Shown piece after piece: positions 52,187 through 63,897 of a DNA stretch of 64,000 nucleotides; within the stretch, counting starts at the first letter, position 1; every line of letters starts with the position of its first letter. The stretch spans positions 868,001 to 932,000 of the forward strand of contig CAVNZM010000015.1 in the NCBI GenBank assembly GCA_963693365.1, written 5' to 3'. Position numbers and translations under genes: made by a program. The notes beneath the pieces are model-generated. The model had not been told where the DNA came from, made no database searches, and worked only from the letters and a program-made list of their open reading frames with translations. This stretch comes from Amoebidium appalachense (taxonomy: Eukaryota > Ichthyosporea).

Positions 52187-53624
52187 TGTGCATTTGTGTG
52201 CGCGTGTGCGGGCGCAGGGTACACACACACACGTGTGCATTTGTGTGTGCGCGTGCGTGTATACCCTGTGCCCGCACACACACAACCGCTCAAGCCTGTG
52301 TGGGTGTAAAGGTGTGTGTACGAATTTGTGTGTGTGTGTGTGTGCGTGCGTGTGTGTGTGTGCACGCACACACGTGTGTGCGTGCGCATACAAGTGTTGA
52401 TATATTTATGCGATGTGCAGAAAAAAGAACCCCACACGACCGTCTGTGTGCAACCCACCTCGCTAAACATCTGGCATATTCTCCGTGCAAATGGGTTTGC
52501 TTGCAGCTCTGTGCAGAAGATTGCATCCTCTAGCATGAGATATGCTTTGCCTCCAGAGAGCTCGTGGAAACGATGGTATATCCTGCATGGTAAAGTGATT
52601 GATTGACAAGTGCTTCTTGTATCGACCGAGAGGTTTCAGGGAAAATGGGAGGAACCAAGAGCCGATTCCTGGAAAGTGTTCCTTTCAAAAGTGTAGTGAC
52701 CCTCAGCGTCAGCTCCAAACACACACGCATGCATACACGCACACACAACACACGTGCTGCACACAGCACACAGCACACACACACGTACACACACGTACGT
52801 ACGTGCACACACACACACACAAACACACACACATATACACATACACCTACACACACACAGATACTCATACACGCACAAACACACACCCACACCAACACAC
52901 ACACGCACACACACACACACAAACACACACCTGCCTGCACACAACAACGCCCACCCACACACCCACACACGCACACACACATGCACACATACACACATAC
53001 AGACACACACATACGCGTGCGCGCCCAGGCGCAAGTATACACACAGACACACAGATCTATCGGCCGACAGATCCAGCACCCCATGCACGAACCACCCACT
53101 TCAACACTAACACGTTCTGGCATACGTGTCTCTGTGTCTATACAGTGACAGCTTTCATTGATGCCATTGACTATTGGGGCTTCTATTTCTTCACATTAAA
53201 GACTCTCGAAGACACAGAAGTACATAAAACCGAATGAAGTCTTACCTGAGAACTTCATTCCTGGTAAAGAACGTATTTCCCTGTGGGGAAAGATCCAAAG
53301 TGATTAGTTAGATGCCATCACAAGTGTGCAGGGATCCTGACGAACCCACCTTACTGAACATCTAAAGTCCAAACACCGAAACCTACAAATAAATATTGAT
53401 GCAGTCAAAAATTCTGCTTATAGAGATTACACGGGCTCGCCTCCAAAGCGTGTGCATCAAAGTTTCAAGATTTTGAACCAGGTCAAGCAAAAGGTGCCCT
53501 GCTGTTTCCTATTGTAGGACAGGGGGAGGGAAGAAGTAGCGCATGTTGAAGGATTTGTTCTTACCATGTATTCCTCCAGCTGTTCTGGTGTAAGAGGCTG
53601 TTGCTTTCGGAATGCGTTTCCCAT
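48727..53624 (-). CDS. CIB-like EF-hand calcium-binding protein
   Basis: Seven minus-strand exons in transcript order: 53624-53565, 53280-53246, 52582-52459, 51479-51374, 50714-50608, 50152-50064, 48748-48727. They join to 543 nt (180 residues), phases consistent, close to the ~190 of animal CIB1. The start MGNAFRKQQ has the Gly2 context for N-myristoylation. Family landmarks: TFFTRNEVLRIYHRF, LQANPFARRICQMFS, GDLSFEDFLDMLSVFSD, then EF-hand loops DFNEDGFLCKSD (complete) and SIDGDGRLSYVE (Ser in place of the first Asp). Animal CIBs bind Ca/Mg and partners such as integrin tails. The 22-nt last exon (SFPVPIS and stop) is the weakest part; its acceptor TTGCAG fits, and CIB proteins end similarly after FAS. 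Confidence 0.88.
49092..49376 (+). repeat. (GA)n purine tracts
   Basis: Two GA-repeat blocks (about 49096-49190 and 49290-49370) separated by G-runs and a short GT tract, in the last intron of the CIB-like gene. Confidence 0.85.
49480..49615 (-). repeat. Dispersed repeat family B, reversed copy
   Basis: On the minus strand it reads GATGTGCTCTACTTAGGATG ... GTGCTTTGTACTCTTGAACA, matching the family B body. It is one of two copies in minus orientation, and it lies in an intron of a minus-strand gene, so again sense relative to the host gene. Confidence 0.5.
51247..51290 (-). repeat. G44 run (poly-C in the sense of the CIB-like gene)
   Basis: Located in CIB intron 4. A second G-run at 51342-51363 begins six bases after the exon 4 donor, so in transcript sense the intron starts GTGCGCATCG and goes into poly-C, as in the fusion gene. 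Confidence 0.8.
51929..51992 (+). repeat. (GT)n microsatellite
   Basis: About 32 GT units in CIB intron 3, within 1 kb of GT- and CA-rich sequence (51620-53050). Confidence 0.9.
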
Positions 53625-54679
53625 TTTGAATCGGAAAGTGTGGCTGAACGCCCAACTCGTACTAGGTCTGACGGTCACCTCTCTCTTTATAGTGTACCCA
53701 AGTAGTGCTGTTCTGTGCCTTACCACCCAGAAGAACACACATTTATCACTACTGCTATGGTAGTTATACCTCAACCTACAAGATAACTAAATAGACGCGA
53801 TAGTATGCCAATTGCAATAATAAAAGCGTGTGTGAGATCCGGTCGAACACTGTATTATGTGAGGCTTTCTTCCAGAATCACCAACATAGATCTCAAAGCT
53901 TCTTCAACGTGGATCCCTGTTTAGCAACGTGTGAATTTGACAAGCACTAAACTTCTTATCTACGTTTTTTTATGATAGTTATTGAAAAAGTAGACTCCAT
54001 GTAAAACTAAGTCGTATTCTTTGTCGTTTGTTTTCTAACATGTCCTTCAAATTTGCGAAGCCTTTGCAGGGATAGTCAAGTAAGAGTTCAACGGTAGTAA
54101 GGCTTGTGCCACGTTCTCCCTAAACCACAAGTTGATAGCTCCAAACAGACGCACCTTTTGAACCAATCCAATACTACCAAATCTAACCATATAAGGTAGC
54201 ATGGTACGTTCTAAGCCAATACGATGTCGCACACCCCCTAGATGATGGCCCAGCATGCAACCAGCACCAGTGCCATCAAGGTGCATCTTCACGGCCCTAG
54301 AGGGCCGTGGCATCTTGCAGCTTAGTAGGCTGACGGTGTGTGTAGTGTGCGCGCGCGCGAGTATATGAGAAGTTGATACCTACAGTAAAGAGTAGTTTCA
54401 AGAATAGATCACCAGTACGTATATAAAGCCGAGCAGGGCCTATTCATTGCTCTTCAAACTGTGCGACGAGTCGCTACACTAGCTTCTTCTCACCCAGCCC
54501 TTGAACCCATTCGTATTATGGTTTCAGTACGCGTTCTGGCTGCCCAGTTTTGAAGATCAGGCGAACTCGTAAACTAGAAGATAAAAAGGGGGAATTCAGC
54601 GATAGAAATAAATATACAAAACAATATAGCGGCATATGAAATTGGTGGTGTCCGTTCCAAGACGTGCACACTCTCTAAG
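53625..54679. other. Intergenic region between divergent CIB-like and glutaredoxin genes
   Basis: About 1 kb shared upstream region of two divergent genes, nearly free of homopolymer runs. A minus-strand frame at 54047-54313 resembles a decayed copia fragment (separate entry). A GC alternation (GCGCGCGCGCGAG) lies near 54349. No clear TATA boxes were found. Confidence 0.6.
54047..54313 (-). pseudogene. Possible remnant of a copia pol fragment
   Basis: An 88-codon minus-strand frame includes MHLDGTGAGCMLGHHLGGVR followed by HRIGLE. This recalls the copia block after the integrase core (Lys-Leu-Asp...Gly...Cys...Gly...Tyr-Arg). Similarity is by eye and short. If real, it is a small old relic unrelated to the intact element at 500-6380. 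Confidence 0.3.
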
Positions 54680-55003
54680 ATGGGTCTCGGGGCCTCAACT
54701 GTAAAGCCGTCCGCCGCACACTTTGTCCAGCAGACAATAGACCAACACCCTGTGGTCATATTTAGCAAGACATGGTGTGGCTACTGCAAGGTAGTACACA
54801 TGCACGTGTTCACGTTAATTTAGTCAAATCTGTGTAGTAGAGATGGGAGGGGGCGGGGGAGGGGGAGAGGAGGCACGAGGCACGTCCCACATTACCCATA
54901 ATTAAGGATGCAGGTCTTTCTTTCTCTCTCTCCCTCCCATCCTCCCAACCCTCCACTCCCTCCCCCTCCCCCTTCCTTCGCCCCTCTCCCTCCCCTCCCT
55001 CGA

Positions 55004-55056
<53 letters not shown>

Positions 55057-56545
55057 AGGCCCGAGGGGGGGGGGGAGGGAGGTTGGGGGGGGCAGGCAAG
55101 GTGTTGCTTGTCCCCATGTTGCACTTACATGGAGCCGGCATTGATTGAATTGTGTTTGAATAAACATGGATGTTGGTATGGGTGCATTTTCAGTGCTTTT
55201 GAATCAGACAAGGTACTCTATGTGCCGGTTTGAGAAGAAGGGCTAAGGAGAGAAAAAGGGAGAGGGAAAGGGGAAGAGGGGCTGCGGGGCGAACCGGGCG
55301 GGCGGGGGGGTGAGGGAGGGAGGGGGGGGGGGGGAGGAAGGGGTGAAGGGCGAAGAAGAATGGGAAGAGGATTCATGATTGTTTTGTGTTTGAGGGGACG
55401 TTTTTGGTGGCACCCGTGTTACTGGAGCTGTAAGTGCCTTTGAACATGGTCGTATGAAATAAGGTCGCAAATGGGAAGGGTTGGAGGGGGAGGGGGGGGG
55501 GGAGAGTGGGGCTATAGATATTGTAGTTTGGTGCGTGGCATGTTCTGACGCCGACCCTCCCCCCTCCCCCAACCCTCAACCACCCACCCACTCACAACCC
55601 ACCGATCCAAAGATGGCCAAAAAGGCCATTGAACAAGAAGGAGAAAAAGTTGAAGGATTTACAAAGCCAGAGGTGATTGAGCTGGATACAAGGGAGGATG
55701 GAGATGCCATACAGGCAGGTGGGTGAAAATAATAGTTACGAGGGTTGAGGAGGCGGGGGGGGGGGGGGGGGGGGGAGGGGGAGGAGGAGGGGAGGGGGTT
55801 GGATTGGAAGATCACGGGTGGGGGTGGGGGGAGAGGGGAGGGGGGTTGGGGGGGGGGGAGGGTCGAAAGCGCATGACGTGTATTGCATTGGTGAGGAAAA
55901 TTGCTTGGGTTTTCCACTGAGTATGTCCTGTTTCGCCTTCCAAAAGATTGGAACGGTTTGCCAGGGAGCTAAAGGTTGAGAGGGGCGAAAGGGTGATAGC
56001 TTACGAATGTGCCATTGAGTAAGCACGTCATCCTTGTGGAATGGCTGCTTTATTTAATTTCTGCTTCAAGTAGCACCAGCCTTTGTGTGTGTGGTCTGTG
56101 CGGAGATACCACCCACCCACACACCACTCAGAGGAACACACCTACACACCAAACCAGAAATCCAGGGGAGGGGAGGGGGGAGAGGGGGAGGGGGGGGCTT
56201 CCTTTCTCAAATAAAGTTGAGTTTTATTTTGAGAATCTTTGTTTCTTTTCTTTCCCTCTTCGTTGTCTTCCCCCCCCCCCCCACCCCCCCCCCCCCCCCC
56301 CCCTCCCCTCCCCCTCTCCCCCCCGTCCACTCACAGAGCTTGTGCTAACTGACTGGCGTCACACTATTTCCACAGCTCTCACAGCGCTCACCAAGCGAAC
56401 CACCGTGCCCAACGTGTTCATCAACGGTGTGTCGGTTGGTGGGGGCGATGACACCCTCATGTTGCAGCGCAGTGGTCTGCTGCTGAAGATGATAGCTGGA
56501 GCAGTGGCTGCAAGGGCGAGCAAGAACCTGCAATGGGAAGAATAA
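54680..56545 (+). CDS. Dithiol glutaredoxin
   Basis: Three exons, 54680-54790, 55613-55718 and 56376-56545, join to 387 nt (128 residues). The thioredoxin fold motifs are all present: VVIFSKTWCGYC with active-site Cys33 and Cys36 at the end of exon 1, then MAKKAIE, the ELDTREDG block, the cis-Pro motif TTVPNVF, and GVSVGGGDDT. The family reduces glutathione-mixed disulfides using glutathione. CGYC rather than CPYC is found in some eukaryotic class I members. The N-terminus MGLGAS could be myristoylated; no targeting peptide is visible. A short candidate exon near 55193-55209 has an in-frame stop and was not used. It diverges from the CIB-like gene. Confidence 0.93.
54993..55046 (+). repeat. 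Poly-C run in glutaredoxin intron 1
   Basis: A C-run of about 40 followed by A11, within a pyrimidine-rich 150-bp stretch (54915-55046) of intron 1. G-rich tracts follow at 55069-55092 and 55280-55336. Confidence 0.75.
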
Positions 56546-58099
56546 CATGGATCACATTCGGGGGAATGTGCTGTTTGTAATTAAGAATCCGAAAGCTCTA
56601 TATACATAATAAGTAGAGATGTAATGGGTCTAGATCGACTTTGGAGAAAAAGGATAGCCGAGAGTGCTAATTTCCAGTAGTAGTTTTCGAATGAAGGAAG
56701 TACGTTACCGCTCTGCTAGTAAAATCTGTATGCTGTGTTCTTTAATCGTTCGTGTTAAAGCTTTTTCTTTGTGTCAGCTAAAGAAGCTTGCTACCGTAAC
56801 AAGCACATTTCTAAGCAATATACATCGAAAAAAAAACCCTGGAGGTTTGCAATTGACATCCTGGCCGGATCCACCCTTTGTGAGGATCTCGGCTCGGTAA
56901 AGCAGCTTCACTGCTAGTAGGCTACCTTCCCCCGCCCCCCCAGTTCTCCCCCCTCCCTCCCCCCTTCCCGCCCTTCTCATTCCTTACCCAAGCATCTTTA
57001 CTTAGGCGCTGGCTGATCTGCAGGGAGGGAGGTTGATTGTCCTCCCTTCCCCCCCCCCCCCCCCCCTTCCCCCTCCCCCCGAGGCTCCCCCCCCCCCCCC
57101 CCCTCCCGTTCACACGGGTCGATCGGAGATCTGTCTCCTTCCTGAGAGTACTCTCCACATCCTCTCTCGAGATCAATAACACGTGCACACACACGCACAC
57201 CGTGGCCTACCCCCCTCCCACTCCCCTCTGCAGCTGTCTTCCTTATCTCTCTCCCCCCACTGCCCCCCCCCCAGTCTCTCTCTCTCCCTCCCTCTCTCTC
57301 TCCCCCCCCCTCCCCCCCTCCCCCCCCCTTTTTTCTTCCGCTCTTCCCCCCCCCTATCTCCTCCTCCCTGCCTTCCCACGTTTCTCGAAACATCCTCCTT
57401 CCTGATCCTCCTTTCTTTCTTCAGCTTCAAGCAAGCTTGTACTCCTCTCCAAGGCTTCCTCCCCAGGTTGTCCCTGGTATTCAACCTCCTGTCGCCCGAT
57501 CATTCACGTAACCATCCCTCATCTTACGCTGCAACACGATTCTGGACACACAGAAGTAGAGAAAATTTTAATTTATTATTTCGCTGTTCTGGGCTAACAA
57601 ACGGAAAGGAAAAAAACAAAAGCCGGGGGGGGAAACGGAAAGCTTTTAATGCGCACGTGTGCACGTGTCTTCCCGGACGTAGAGGATGGTATTCGGATAT
57701 TCGGATCGGAAACCAAGTCGATTTGAGCAGAGGGGGTGTTGCAGAAACGCCTGCTGCAAAAACAAACAAACAGCCAAAATCTATGTTTTTATTACATGTT
57801 TACGGTACAAAGCCTACATATCAACATTAACACACTACATCTTTGTATTGTTTTGGCTTCATTTATCCCTTTTTCTTCTTTTCCCTCTGTTTTCACATAG
57901 TGTCTGTTCCGTGTAAAATATTACACTCGGAGCTGTTTTCCCTTTTCACTGGCTTAGAGTCGAGTCTGTAACGCGGCTCCAAACCAAATGGATACGCGGC
58001 CTCTCAGAATAAAAAGGCCTCCATGCGCGCATAAAACGAAAAAAACAAGCGAAAACAACCTTTCCCCTTTACTCCTTTTCTAATTTCCAAAACCTCAAG
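56546..58099. other. Intergenic region downstream of glutaredoxin
   Basis: Holds the presumed 3' UTR of glutaredoxin, a long pyrimidine tract (56927-57420) and AT-richer sequence. Just before the small ORF at 58100 lies a pyrimidine-rich leader (CCTTTCCCCTTTACTCC), which could be a terminal-oligopyrimidine-like 5' UTR or a splice acceptor. No gene recognised. Confidence 0.6.
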
Positions 58100-58234
58100 A
58101 TGCCTCCCAAGGCCGAGTTCAAGCCGAAGCCCAGCTCCAAGGCTGAGAAGAACAAGCCAAAGGGCGGCAAGGCGAAGGATGAGGAGCGGGCGAAGTTGAA
58201 GGCAAAGAAGGAAGCGAAGGCTGCTGCCAAGTAA
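58100..58234 (+). CDS. Small Lys/Ala-rich protein, 44 codons, unrecognised
   Basis: ATG to TAA encodes a protein with nearly 30% Lys, plus Pro and Ala (MPPKAEFKPKPSSKAEKN at the start, then a charged KDEERAKLKAKKEAKAAAK end that could form a helix). Lys is AAG in almost every case, unlike chance sequence and typical of a highly expressed gene. The stop overlaps a possible donor (GCCAA/GTAAAC), so this may be the first coding exon of a longer protein. Composition recalls N-termini of small ribosomal or ribosome-associated proteins, but I cannot name it. Confidence 0.5.
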   Translation: MPPKAEFKPKPSSKAEKNKPKGGKAKDEERAKLKAKKEAKAAAK

Positions 58235-60166
58235 ACTTCCATCTGCAAGACAAACATCAGAGCAAAACAAGCATGAATGGATTATCCTTCGTCACTCTTC
58301 TTGGCTGCGTTCCTTGGCTAAGCAGACCATTCTTCAGTCTCCGAGCACGGTGGCCGAAGCTGATAGATCTGCATATACGGGGGGCTTCGAGTTGAAGATG
58401 TTTTGGTTCGGGAGAGTTTGTGCGTTTCTGATCTATGCAAGGAGAACTACCGAACTTCGAAGCCTTTTCTACTACTATGAGTTACCTTTCTTTTTATAGT
58501 TTGTATTACACAACGTAGGTGATCCACAACAGAAGCATCCACGCTCTAGCTACATGGGCTGTTCGATCGGCAGACTTCACGGCAATGATTCAAAGGTGAC
58601 ATCTGACGGTACGAGGTTTATGAGCGTGTGTTTGTTATCTGCTGTGGTAAAGCAATTCATAGGCTGCACGTAACCAGTGGTTGTTGTGCAGATCTTTTAC
58701 TTCTTATCAATAAAAATGTAGTCGCATTGGAGTCACTTGATACACATGCATTGCTATTGTACTTCCGTCACCTGACGCTGCCAATTGTGGGTAACACGCT
58801 GAGTTGCTGAAAGAAAATAGCATGCTTGATGTGGATAGTTAGGGTAGGCTAAACCCACACACCCATCTATGGTCTTAACCACCTAAGCCAGCTCTCTACT
58901 CATACTGAATAATGCCCCTATGTTTGCTCACCAAGGCCCTCAGTCACCACAGTAACAAAACTTTCAGTATTGCTTCATCTACTCCTTTGCCTACCTTCCT
59001 ACTCCCTACTTTTCGACCCATGTAGGCGTTATCTGGTTCCCCTAGGCTTTGGTAGTACACAGGACACTCACCAGCGCTACGCTCGTGTTGTTTGAGAGAT
59101 CTAACTTCAGATCTCCCCCAACCCCCCACCCCCCCCCTCTTTCCCCAAAGAACTACACTGCTCCATGCCCATGTTATGAGCATCTAGAGTTGCCTTTGTG
59201 AACTTCACGTCTGATTCTTTTCCCACGAACATGCGATTCTTTTCCCAACATTTTCTCCCTAACTTCGTTTCAGCCGTATGCTGTAGCTTGTGCTCAGAAG
59301 TTCAATACCGTTGCATACTCAATGCCATCCCCAACATATGGTCGAGTAACTGTTATGGCTGATCCAACTATGTGAGCCACCTGCATCCTCACCATCTTTC
59401 AAGATCCGAAACACACACACACATCCACACACATTCACACCGTAGTACACACAGCTGCCCCCTAGTACCACCCACGGCCTTACCGTAGGCTCCCAGTTTT
59501 TTAGACTTAGAACCCAGTTTGAAAGACTTTGGAAGCTTTTGCATATAGCTATGGTCACTGTACATGTACACCCTCGAGCTATCCTCCACCCTAGCTCCTG
59601 CCCAAATGCAAGTATCCCCCCCCCCCCCCAGAAGATGATTACTGTGTATGATACCAACCCGAGCCAAGTTCAACCACTCAACTTAAGAAGCTTCACGCCC
59701 CAGGACCTGCTGTGACGGCGTCTTTTGAGGTGACAAACATGCAAGTCGCATAAACTACCCATGTACGCATGCATCTACATAATATGTCCATCATACAAAA
59801 TGTTCTACATATTATATATAAGCGCATCCAATCGCTTCGCTAATCTCAGACAACATACATACTACCTAACTCAGTGGTGTCTGCATAGAGTTTGGTATCT
59901 CTATAATGAAAAACACACATATGCAAGCTTGGCCATGGCGAGCTACCTTTAACATTTGTGCAACCTTGTAAACCACCTGAGTCAGCTGGGCTGCCGACCA
60001 CATTCGAGTTTGTGCTATAGCTTCGAGCACTACTTTGAAATTCACCTCATAATGATTTCGATCCAATGCCTACACATTCATATTTCATCCATCTATAAGT
60101 ACCAAAGCCATAGATAGAAGAACAAAACACGGAGAATCTACTTAAATTTTATAGAAAACAAAAAAA
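58235..60166. other. Intergenic region, no gene recognised
   Basis: Nearly free of long homopolymers, unlike the rest of the window. Minus-strand frames at 58944-59183, 59319-59657 and 59866-60066 have mixed composition (for example RNHYEVNFKVVLEAIAQTRM) and may be decayed coding sequence, possibly of a mobile element, but I recognise no domain. Confidence 0.5.
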
Positions 60167-61333
60167 CTACAACACCCAGCTCAACACCAGAGCACACGTC
60201 ACCAAAAGCGACGGTGAAATTTTCACACCAGCACTCTTGGTTCCTGTCTGCCCAGTCGGTGTCGGAGCAGCACCGGAAGCATTCTGATTGGTGCTTTCGG
60301 CGGCAGTGCTAACCAATCGGGAGAAGGCAGCTGTTAAAGCAGTCTCGTTTTGCAGCTTCACGTTGTGCTCGGGCATCATGCATGCATACAGGGCCTGGCC
60401 GTTGTTGAAGTGGAGCGCGTGTTCTTTAACTCCGTCCATTTTGCAGAAGGGGCACTCCATCTCGGGCATTACGGTAGTAAAATTTGTGTTGCCCATGTTA
60501 TGATCTGTGGGTTGGGGGGGGGGGGGGGGGGGGGGGGGGCAGGTTGAGAATGTGTTTAAGACGGTGAAGCACGTTCGTTCCGTGAACACAATGCAGAGTG
60601 CAAACCACACAAGAGTATGCAGAATAAACAGCTTATCGTCGGCCTCCCGAGAAGGGGGAGGGAGAAGGAGGACGGGAGGGGGGAGGGGGGCTGCATTAAT
60701 ATTCAGGTGGATGTTGTGGTGATATGTGGGGATGTGGTTGGGAAGACACGATCTTTTGTTTACAAGGGCTGTGAAACAAGCGAATGATTTGCGGTCAGTA
60801 GAGGACAAGAATTGACGGAGGGGCGGCGTGTGATTTGGGCCTCGTAGGAAAGGCCAATGCCGTACAGCCTTAAGTACGAGGGCCCATGAAGAATGAAATT
60901 CTCCCCCCCCCCCCCCCCCCCCCCCCCCTCAGCGCAGCTTTCCCAAATACACACACACACACAAATTCTTCTTTCTGCTTTCTATCAGACTCTCGGCTGC
61001 CATGATTTCGCTCTACGAAACTAAATGAATAAGAAGGCTACTATTCCCACACACCCTCCCCCCACAGCATCCCGGGACACAATGCCACCACAGATATGTA
61101 ATATTCCTCAGTCCTCCCCAACCCTCCCCTCCCACCCCCTGCCCCCCCACCACCACCACACCACCCCCGGTGTGTTTATGGAAAATTAAGGATGCAGTGA
61201 GAAAGGAACATGACAGATAGGTGCAACTGGTGGGATGTGTCGTTTCGTAGGGTCGAAGTTATGGCATGTGTCATCCGATGATTTGTTTTGGAACACAGGG
61301 GGAGTTGGAGGGGAATGTATTTTTATTTTTCTT

Positions 61334-61366
<33 letters not shown>

Positions 61367-61398
61367 TCTCCTCCAAGTTTTCTTGTGTATGTGTGGGT

Positions 61399-61429
<31 letters not shown>

Positions 61430-61966
61430 GGGGGGGGGAGTTAAGTGAAGGGAGCTAAGGCAACGTTCACATCACACTCAAAAGGGTAGAACCACACACT
61501 TATCTGTGGCACACTCAGACATGCACACAAATTTCTACTTACCCATAGTGGAGTTTTTTCCGTTGCCCATAGGTGTAGTAAAACTCAACACATACTTCAT
61601 CGGTGACGACATAACCATTTTCCCATGCTCCTCCGAGCACGTGTACGTTTTCTGCGTGCCGTTTTTCACAGACACGTAGTAGGACGCGGAAATGTTGACG
61701 GCGCTCCCGCACACGGGGCATTTTGTGGTCGCGACCACGTGATTCTCGTCGTGTGTAGTCCCGTCTGCGTGCACGTGTGTCGTGGTATCATTTATAATGG
61801 CGTTTGTGCCATTTTTCATTGGTGCAGTAGAGTTGCTAGAGTGGTCTTCTCCCTCGTGTCTTGCTACTCTCTTCACATGGTCTGTGTTTGTGAGAAGAGG
61901 AAGTGCTGCTACTGAAAGAATCAAAAGGGACAGAAGGAAGAGCGTCGGCACAAGCTTTCTCGACAT
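60167..61966 (-). CDS. Secreted, probably GPI-anchored protein with two TRASH/YHS-like CPxC modules
   Basis: Two minus-strand exons (61966-61543 and 60504-60167) join in phase to 253 residues. A signal peptide (LVPTLFLLSLLILSVAALP) is followed by a Thr/His region with many N-glycosylation sequons. Module 1 reads CPVCGSAVN ... YTCSEEHGKMVMSSPMKYV. Module 2 reads CPFCKMDGV ... YACMMPEHNVKLQNE. The Cys-Pro-x-Cys then Tyr-x-Cys...His layout resembles TRASH/YHS metal-binding modules, in which Cys residues bind transition metals. The C-terminus is Ser/Gly/Ala-rich, then hydrophobic (SLLVTCALVLSWVL) to the stop, as in GPI signals. Role unknown; metal binding at the surface is an inference. The intron holds C- and G-runs and a family B repeat. 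Confidence 0.72.
60538..60655 (-). repeat. Dispersed repeat family B, reversed copy in the CPxC gene intron
   Basis: Minus strand reads GATAAGCTGTTTATTCTGCA ... GCATTGTGTTCACGG ... AAACACATTCTCAACC, ending in poly-C in transcript sense (plus-strand G-run 60515-60539). Orientation is again the same as the host gene. Confidence 0.5.
61336..61440. repeat. C-run, GT tract and G-run in the CPxC gene intron
   Basis: A C-run (61336-61364) is followed 50 bp later by GT units and a G-run (61413-61438). The two runs are complementary and could form a hairpin in the pre-mRNA. Confidence 0.75.
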
Positions 61967-62830
61967 TTTCTGGAACGTTTTGCAGGGAGTATTATCGTAG
62001 TTTTGTTTGTAGTCGATAGAACAGTTGGAAAAGAAAGTTGTTTACGAAATAAAAATGACTCGAGTCGAGTGTGCGATGTGTGTTTTCTTTTTACCCACCG
62101 TGCCCGGGACAATGGGTCTTGAAGGCGCGCGGCTGCCGCGGCGGTCACACTGTCACGGTCACAACCATCCACACGCAAAAATCAAACTATAAAAAAATAA
62201 ATGACTATTGTGTAAATCACCAAATATATAAACATACTAAAATTTTATAATGCACAATGTTTAAAGTCACGACAATAAATGTGACGGTTATGTAACACAG
62301 AAGGAGGTATCCAATGAGATCGGTCCATGGCGCAATATGGCGCCGCGGACAACACATGAAAAGTTGAGAAGATACATAGAGAGAAACTCATTATGCTCTC
62401 CTCCTACAGTAGGTGGAGTCTATTCATATATATTACAGCTATCAGATTTCTGCAATAAAGTCAAGAAACTCCGTCCTTTCTTCATGCATATGACAACTGT
62501 CATCTAAACGGTGTAACTTTGGATGACGCGCGGGCCACCCGGCGCGCTGGCGCACGCCTCTTAATAAATTCCATAGCCCCCCTAGAATGTGGACGTAAAT
62601 CCCCCTACACCCCCCTAGATAGTCAGGGGTGATGTTACGCGATTCAGGTGTGTGTACACGTGCACACGCAGTCACAAGTTTCGTTTAGAGAGAAAATAAG
62701 TTGCACAGAAACAGAAAGTAAGGGGCCAAGGATTAGAGCATTATTTAGGTGTTGAGAGGAATTAAAGGGCGTGGTTGCGCGTAGTTTGGGTTATACGTAG
62801 GGTCTGTAGACGGACGTCCTTAAGGGGAAA
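61967..62830. other. Divergent intergenic region (CPxC gene / BRX1)
   Basis: About 860 bp between two outward-facing start codons, so likely a bidirectional promoter region. It is AT-rich in the middle (62180-62300) with no long C/G runs. Sequence just upstream of the BRX1 ATG (GGACGTCCTTAAGGGGAAA) shows no TATA box. Confidence 0.6.
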
Positions 62831-62966
62831 ATGGGGAAGAAGTCAGGGAAGAAGCGTGCGGCGGAGGGCCAGCAGGGACCGGCCGCCGTTCCTGCCAAGA
62901 AGCAGAAAACGTACGTACTTCGTTTTTCTTTGGATTCATGCAGTCCATACTCACCCCCTCCCCCCT

Positions 62967-62997
<31 letters not shown>

Positions 62998-63897
62998 CCC
63001 CTCTCCGCTCCTCCCCGCCCTCGGGTCTTCCGGGTCCCGCACAAACCGATACACACGCACTATCCCTGGTCTCCCTTCCCCCGCTCACCACACACACAGA
63101 CACACACGCTATCAGCTTCCCTGCTTCCTTCCCCCCCCTCCCCCCGTCCCCACCTTTCTCCCTCCCTCCCCCCCACTCCGCATCCGCACGCTCTCTCTTT
63201 CAACACGTTCCATTCTACAACGCTGTTAACTCCGCACTTTGGCATATAGCTCCTTCCCCCCCCCCCCCCCCCCCCCCCTCCCCCCCTTTGGTTGCTAATC
63301 CCATGATGCTGTTCCTGTGGGACCATGTTGTGCCTGTTTCTGTTTTTTGCCACCATCCCCAGTAGGTTTTATGCAAGTGAGGTGGGAAGTTGTTAACCGT
63401 TTCTGTTACTTCTTATGCAAATGCCTTACAGTGTGTGTTCAATAGCATTCGTAACACAGGCGGAGTGTGTGTCAGAGTGAAGGGGAAGAAGGAATTGTTT
63501 GGTGACGTTTGTATATGGAGGTCTGTGTGAGTATAAGACAGGAAGACGATAAGTGAAGATTGAATAATATGGTGCTGTGCGTATGTGTGTGTGCATAACC
63601 GGCGGGAGAGTGGGAGGCGGGGGGTGGGGAGAGAGAGCGGGGTGGGGGGAGGGGGGAGTGAGGGGAGGGGGGAAGGGGGGGAGGATAAAGAGAGTGGGTT
63701 GGGGGGTGAAATACCGTAAATTGGAAGTATGTTGTTCTGGCTGTGTAAAGAAGGAAATCGCAGGACATTCTGCATTTACTGAAGGTACTGTGTGCAGAGA
63801 GGAGGCGGTGCAGACACCAAATGAGGGAGGAGCTGCCCCGCAAATGGACAAACAAACAGCGTGTGCTCGTGTTCTGTGCACGTGGCATTACGTACAG
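62831..63897 (+). CDS. BRX1: Ribosome biogenesis protein BRX1 (BRIX1), 5' end, continues beyond the window
   Basis: Exon 1 (62831-62910) encodes a Lys-rich nucleolar-type start, MGKKSGKKRAAEG, ending in phase 2 before GTACGT. Exon 2 (63814-63897) resumes in phase and encodes REELPRKWTNKQRVLVFCAR followed by GITYR, the conserved opening of the Brix domain of BRX1, ending AG/GTATGT. BRX1 works in 60S subunit assembly in the nucleolus. An alternative acceptor at 63797 leaves the Brix frame open only in another phase, so 63814 was chosen. The rest of the domain lies beyond 64000. Confidence 0.85.
62957..63006 (+). repeat. Poly-C tract in BRX1 intron 1
   Basis: C-rich tract with a pure run of about 30 (62969-62993), starting about 45 bases after the donor. 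A second C-run lies at 63257-63278. Confidence 0.8.

Noticed and set aside
51529-52536. 335-codon minus-strand frame
   Set aside because: Mostly Thr-His from CA repeats; only the CIB exon at its start (52459-52582) is real.
55193-55210. Small exon between the two main glutaredoxin exons
   Set aside because: It has an in-frame TGA in the needed phase, and exon 1 joins exon 2 directly in perfect register with the family.
63362-63390. BRX1 exon after CCCCAG at 63361
   Set aside because: The frame reaches a stop without Brix homology, and exon 1 joins 63814 in phase.
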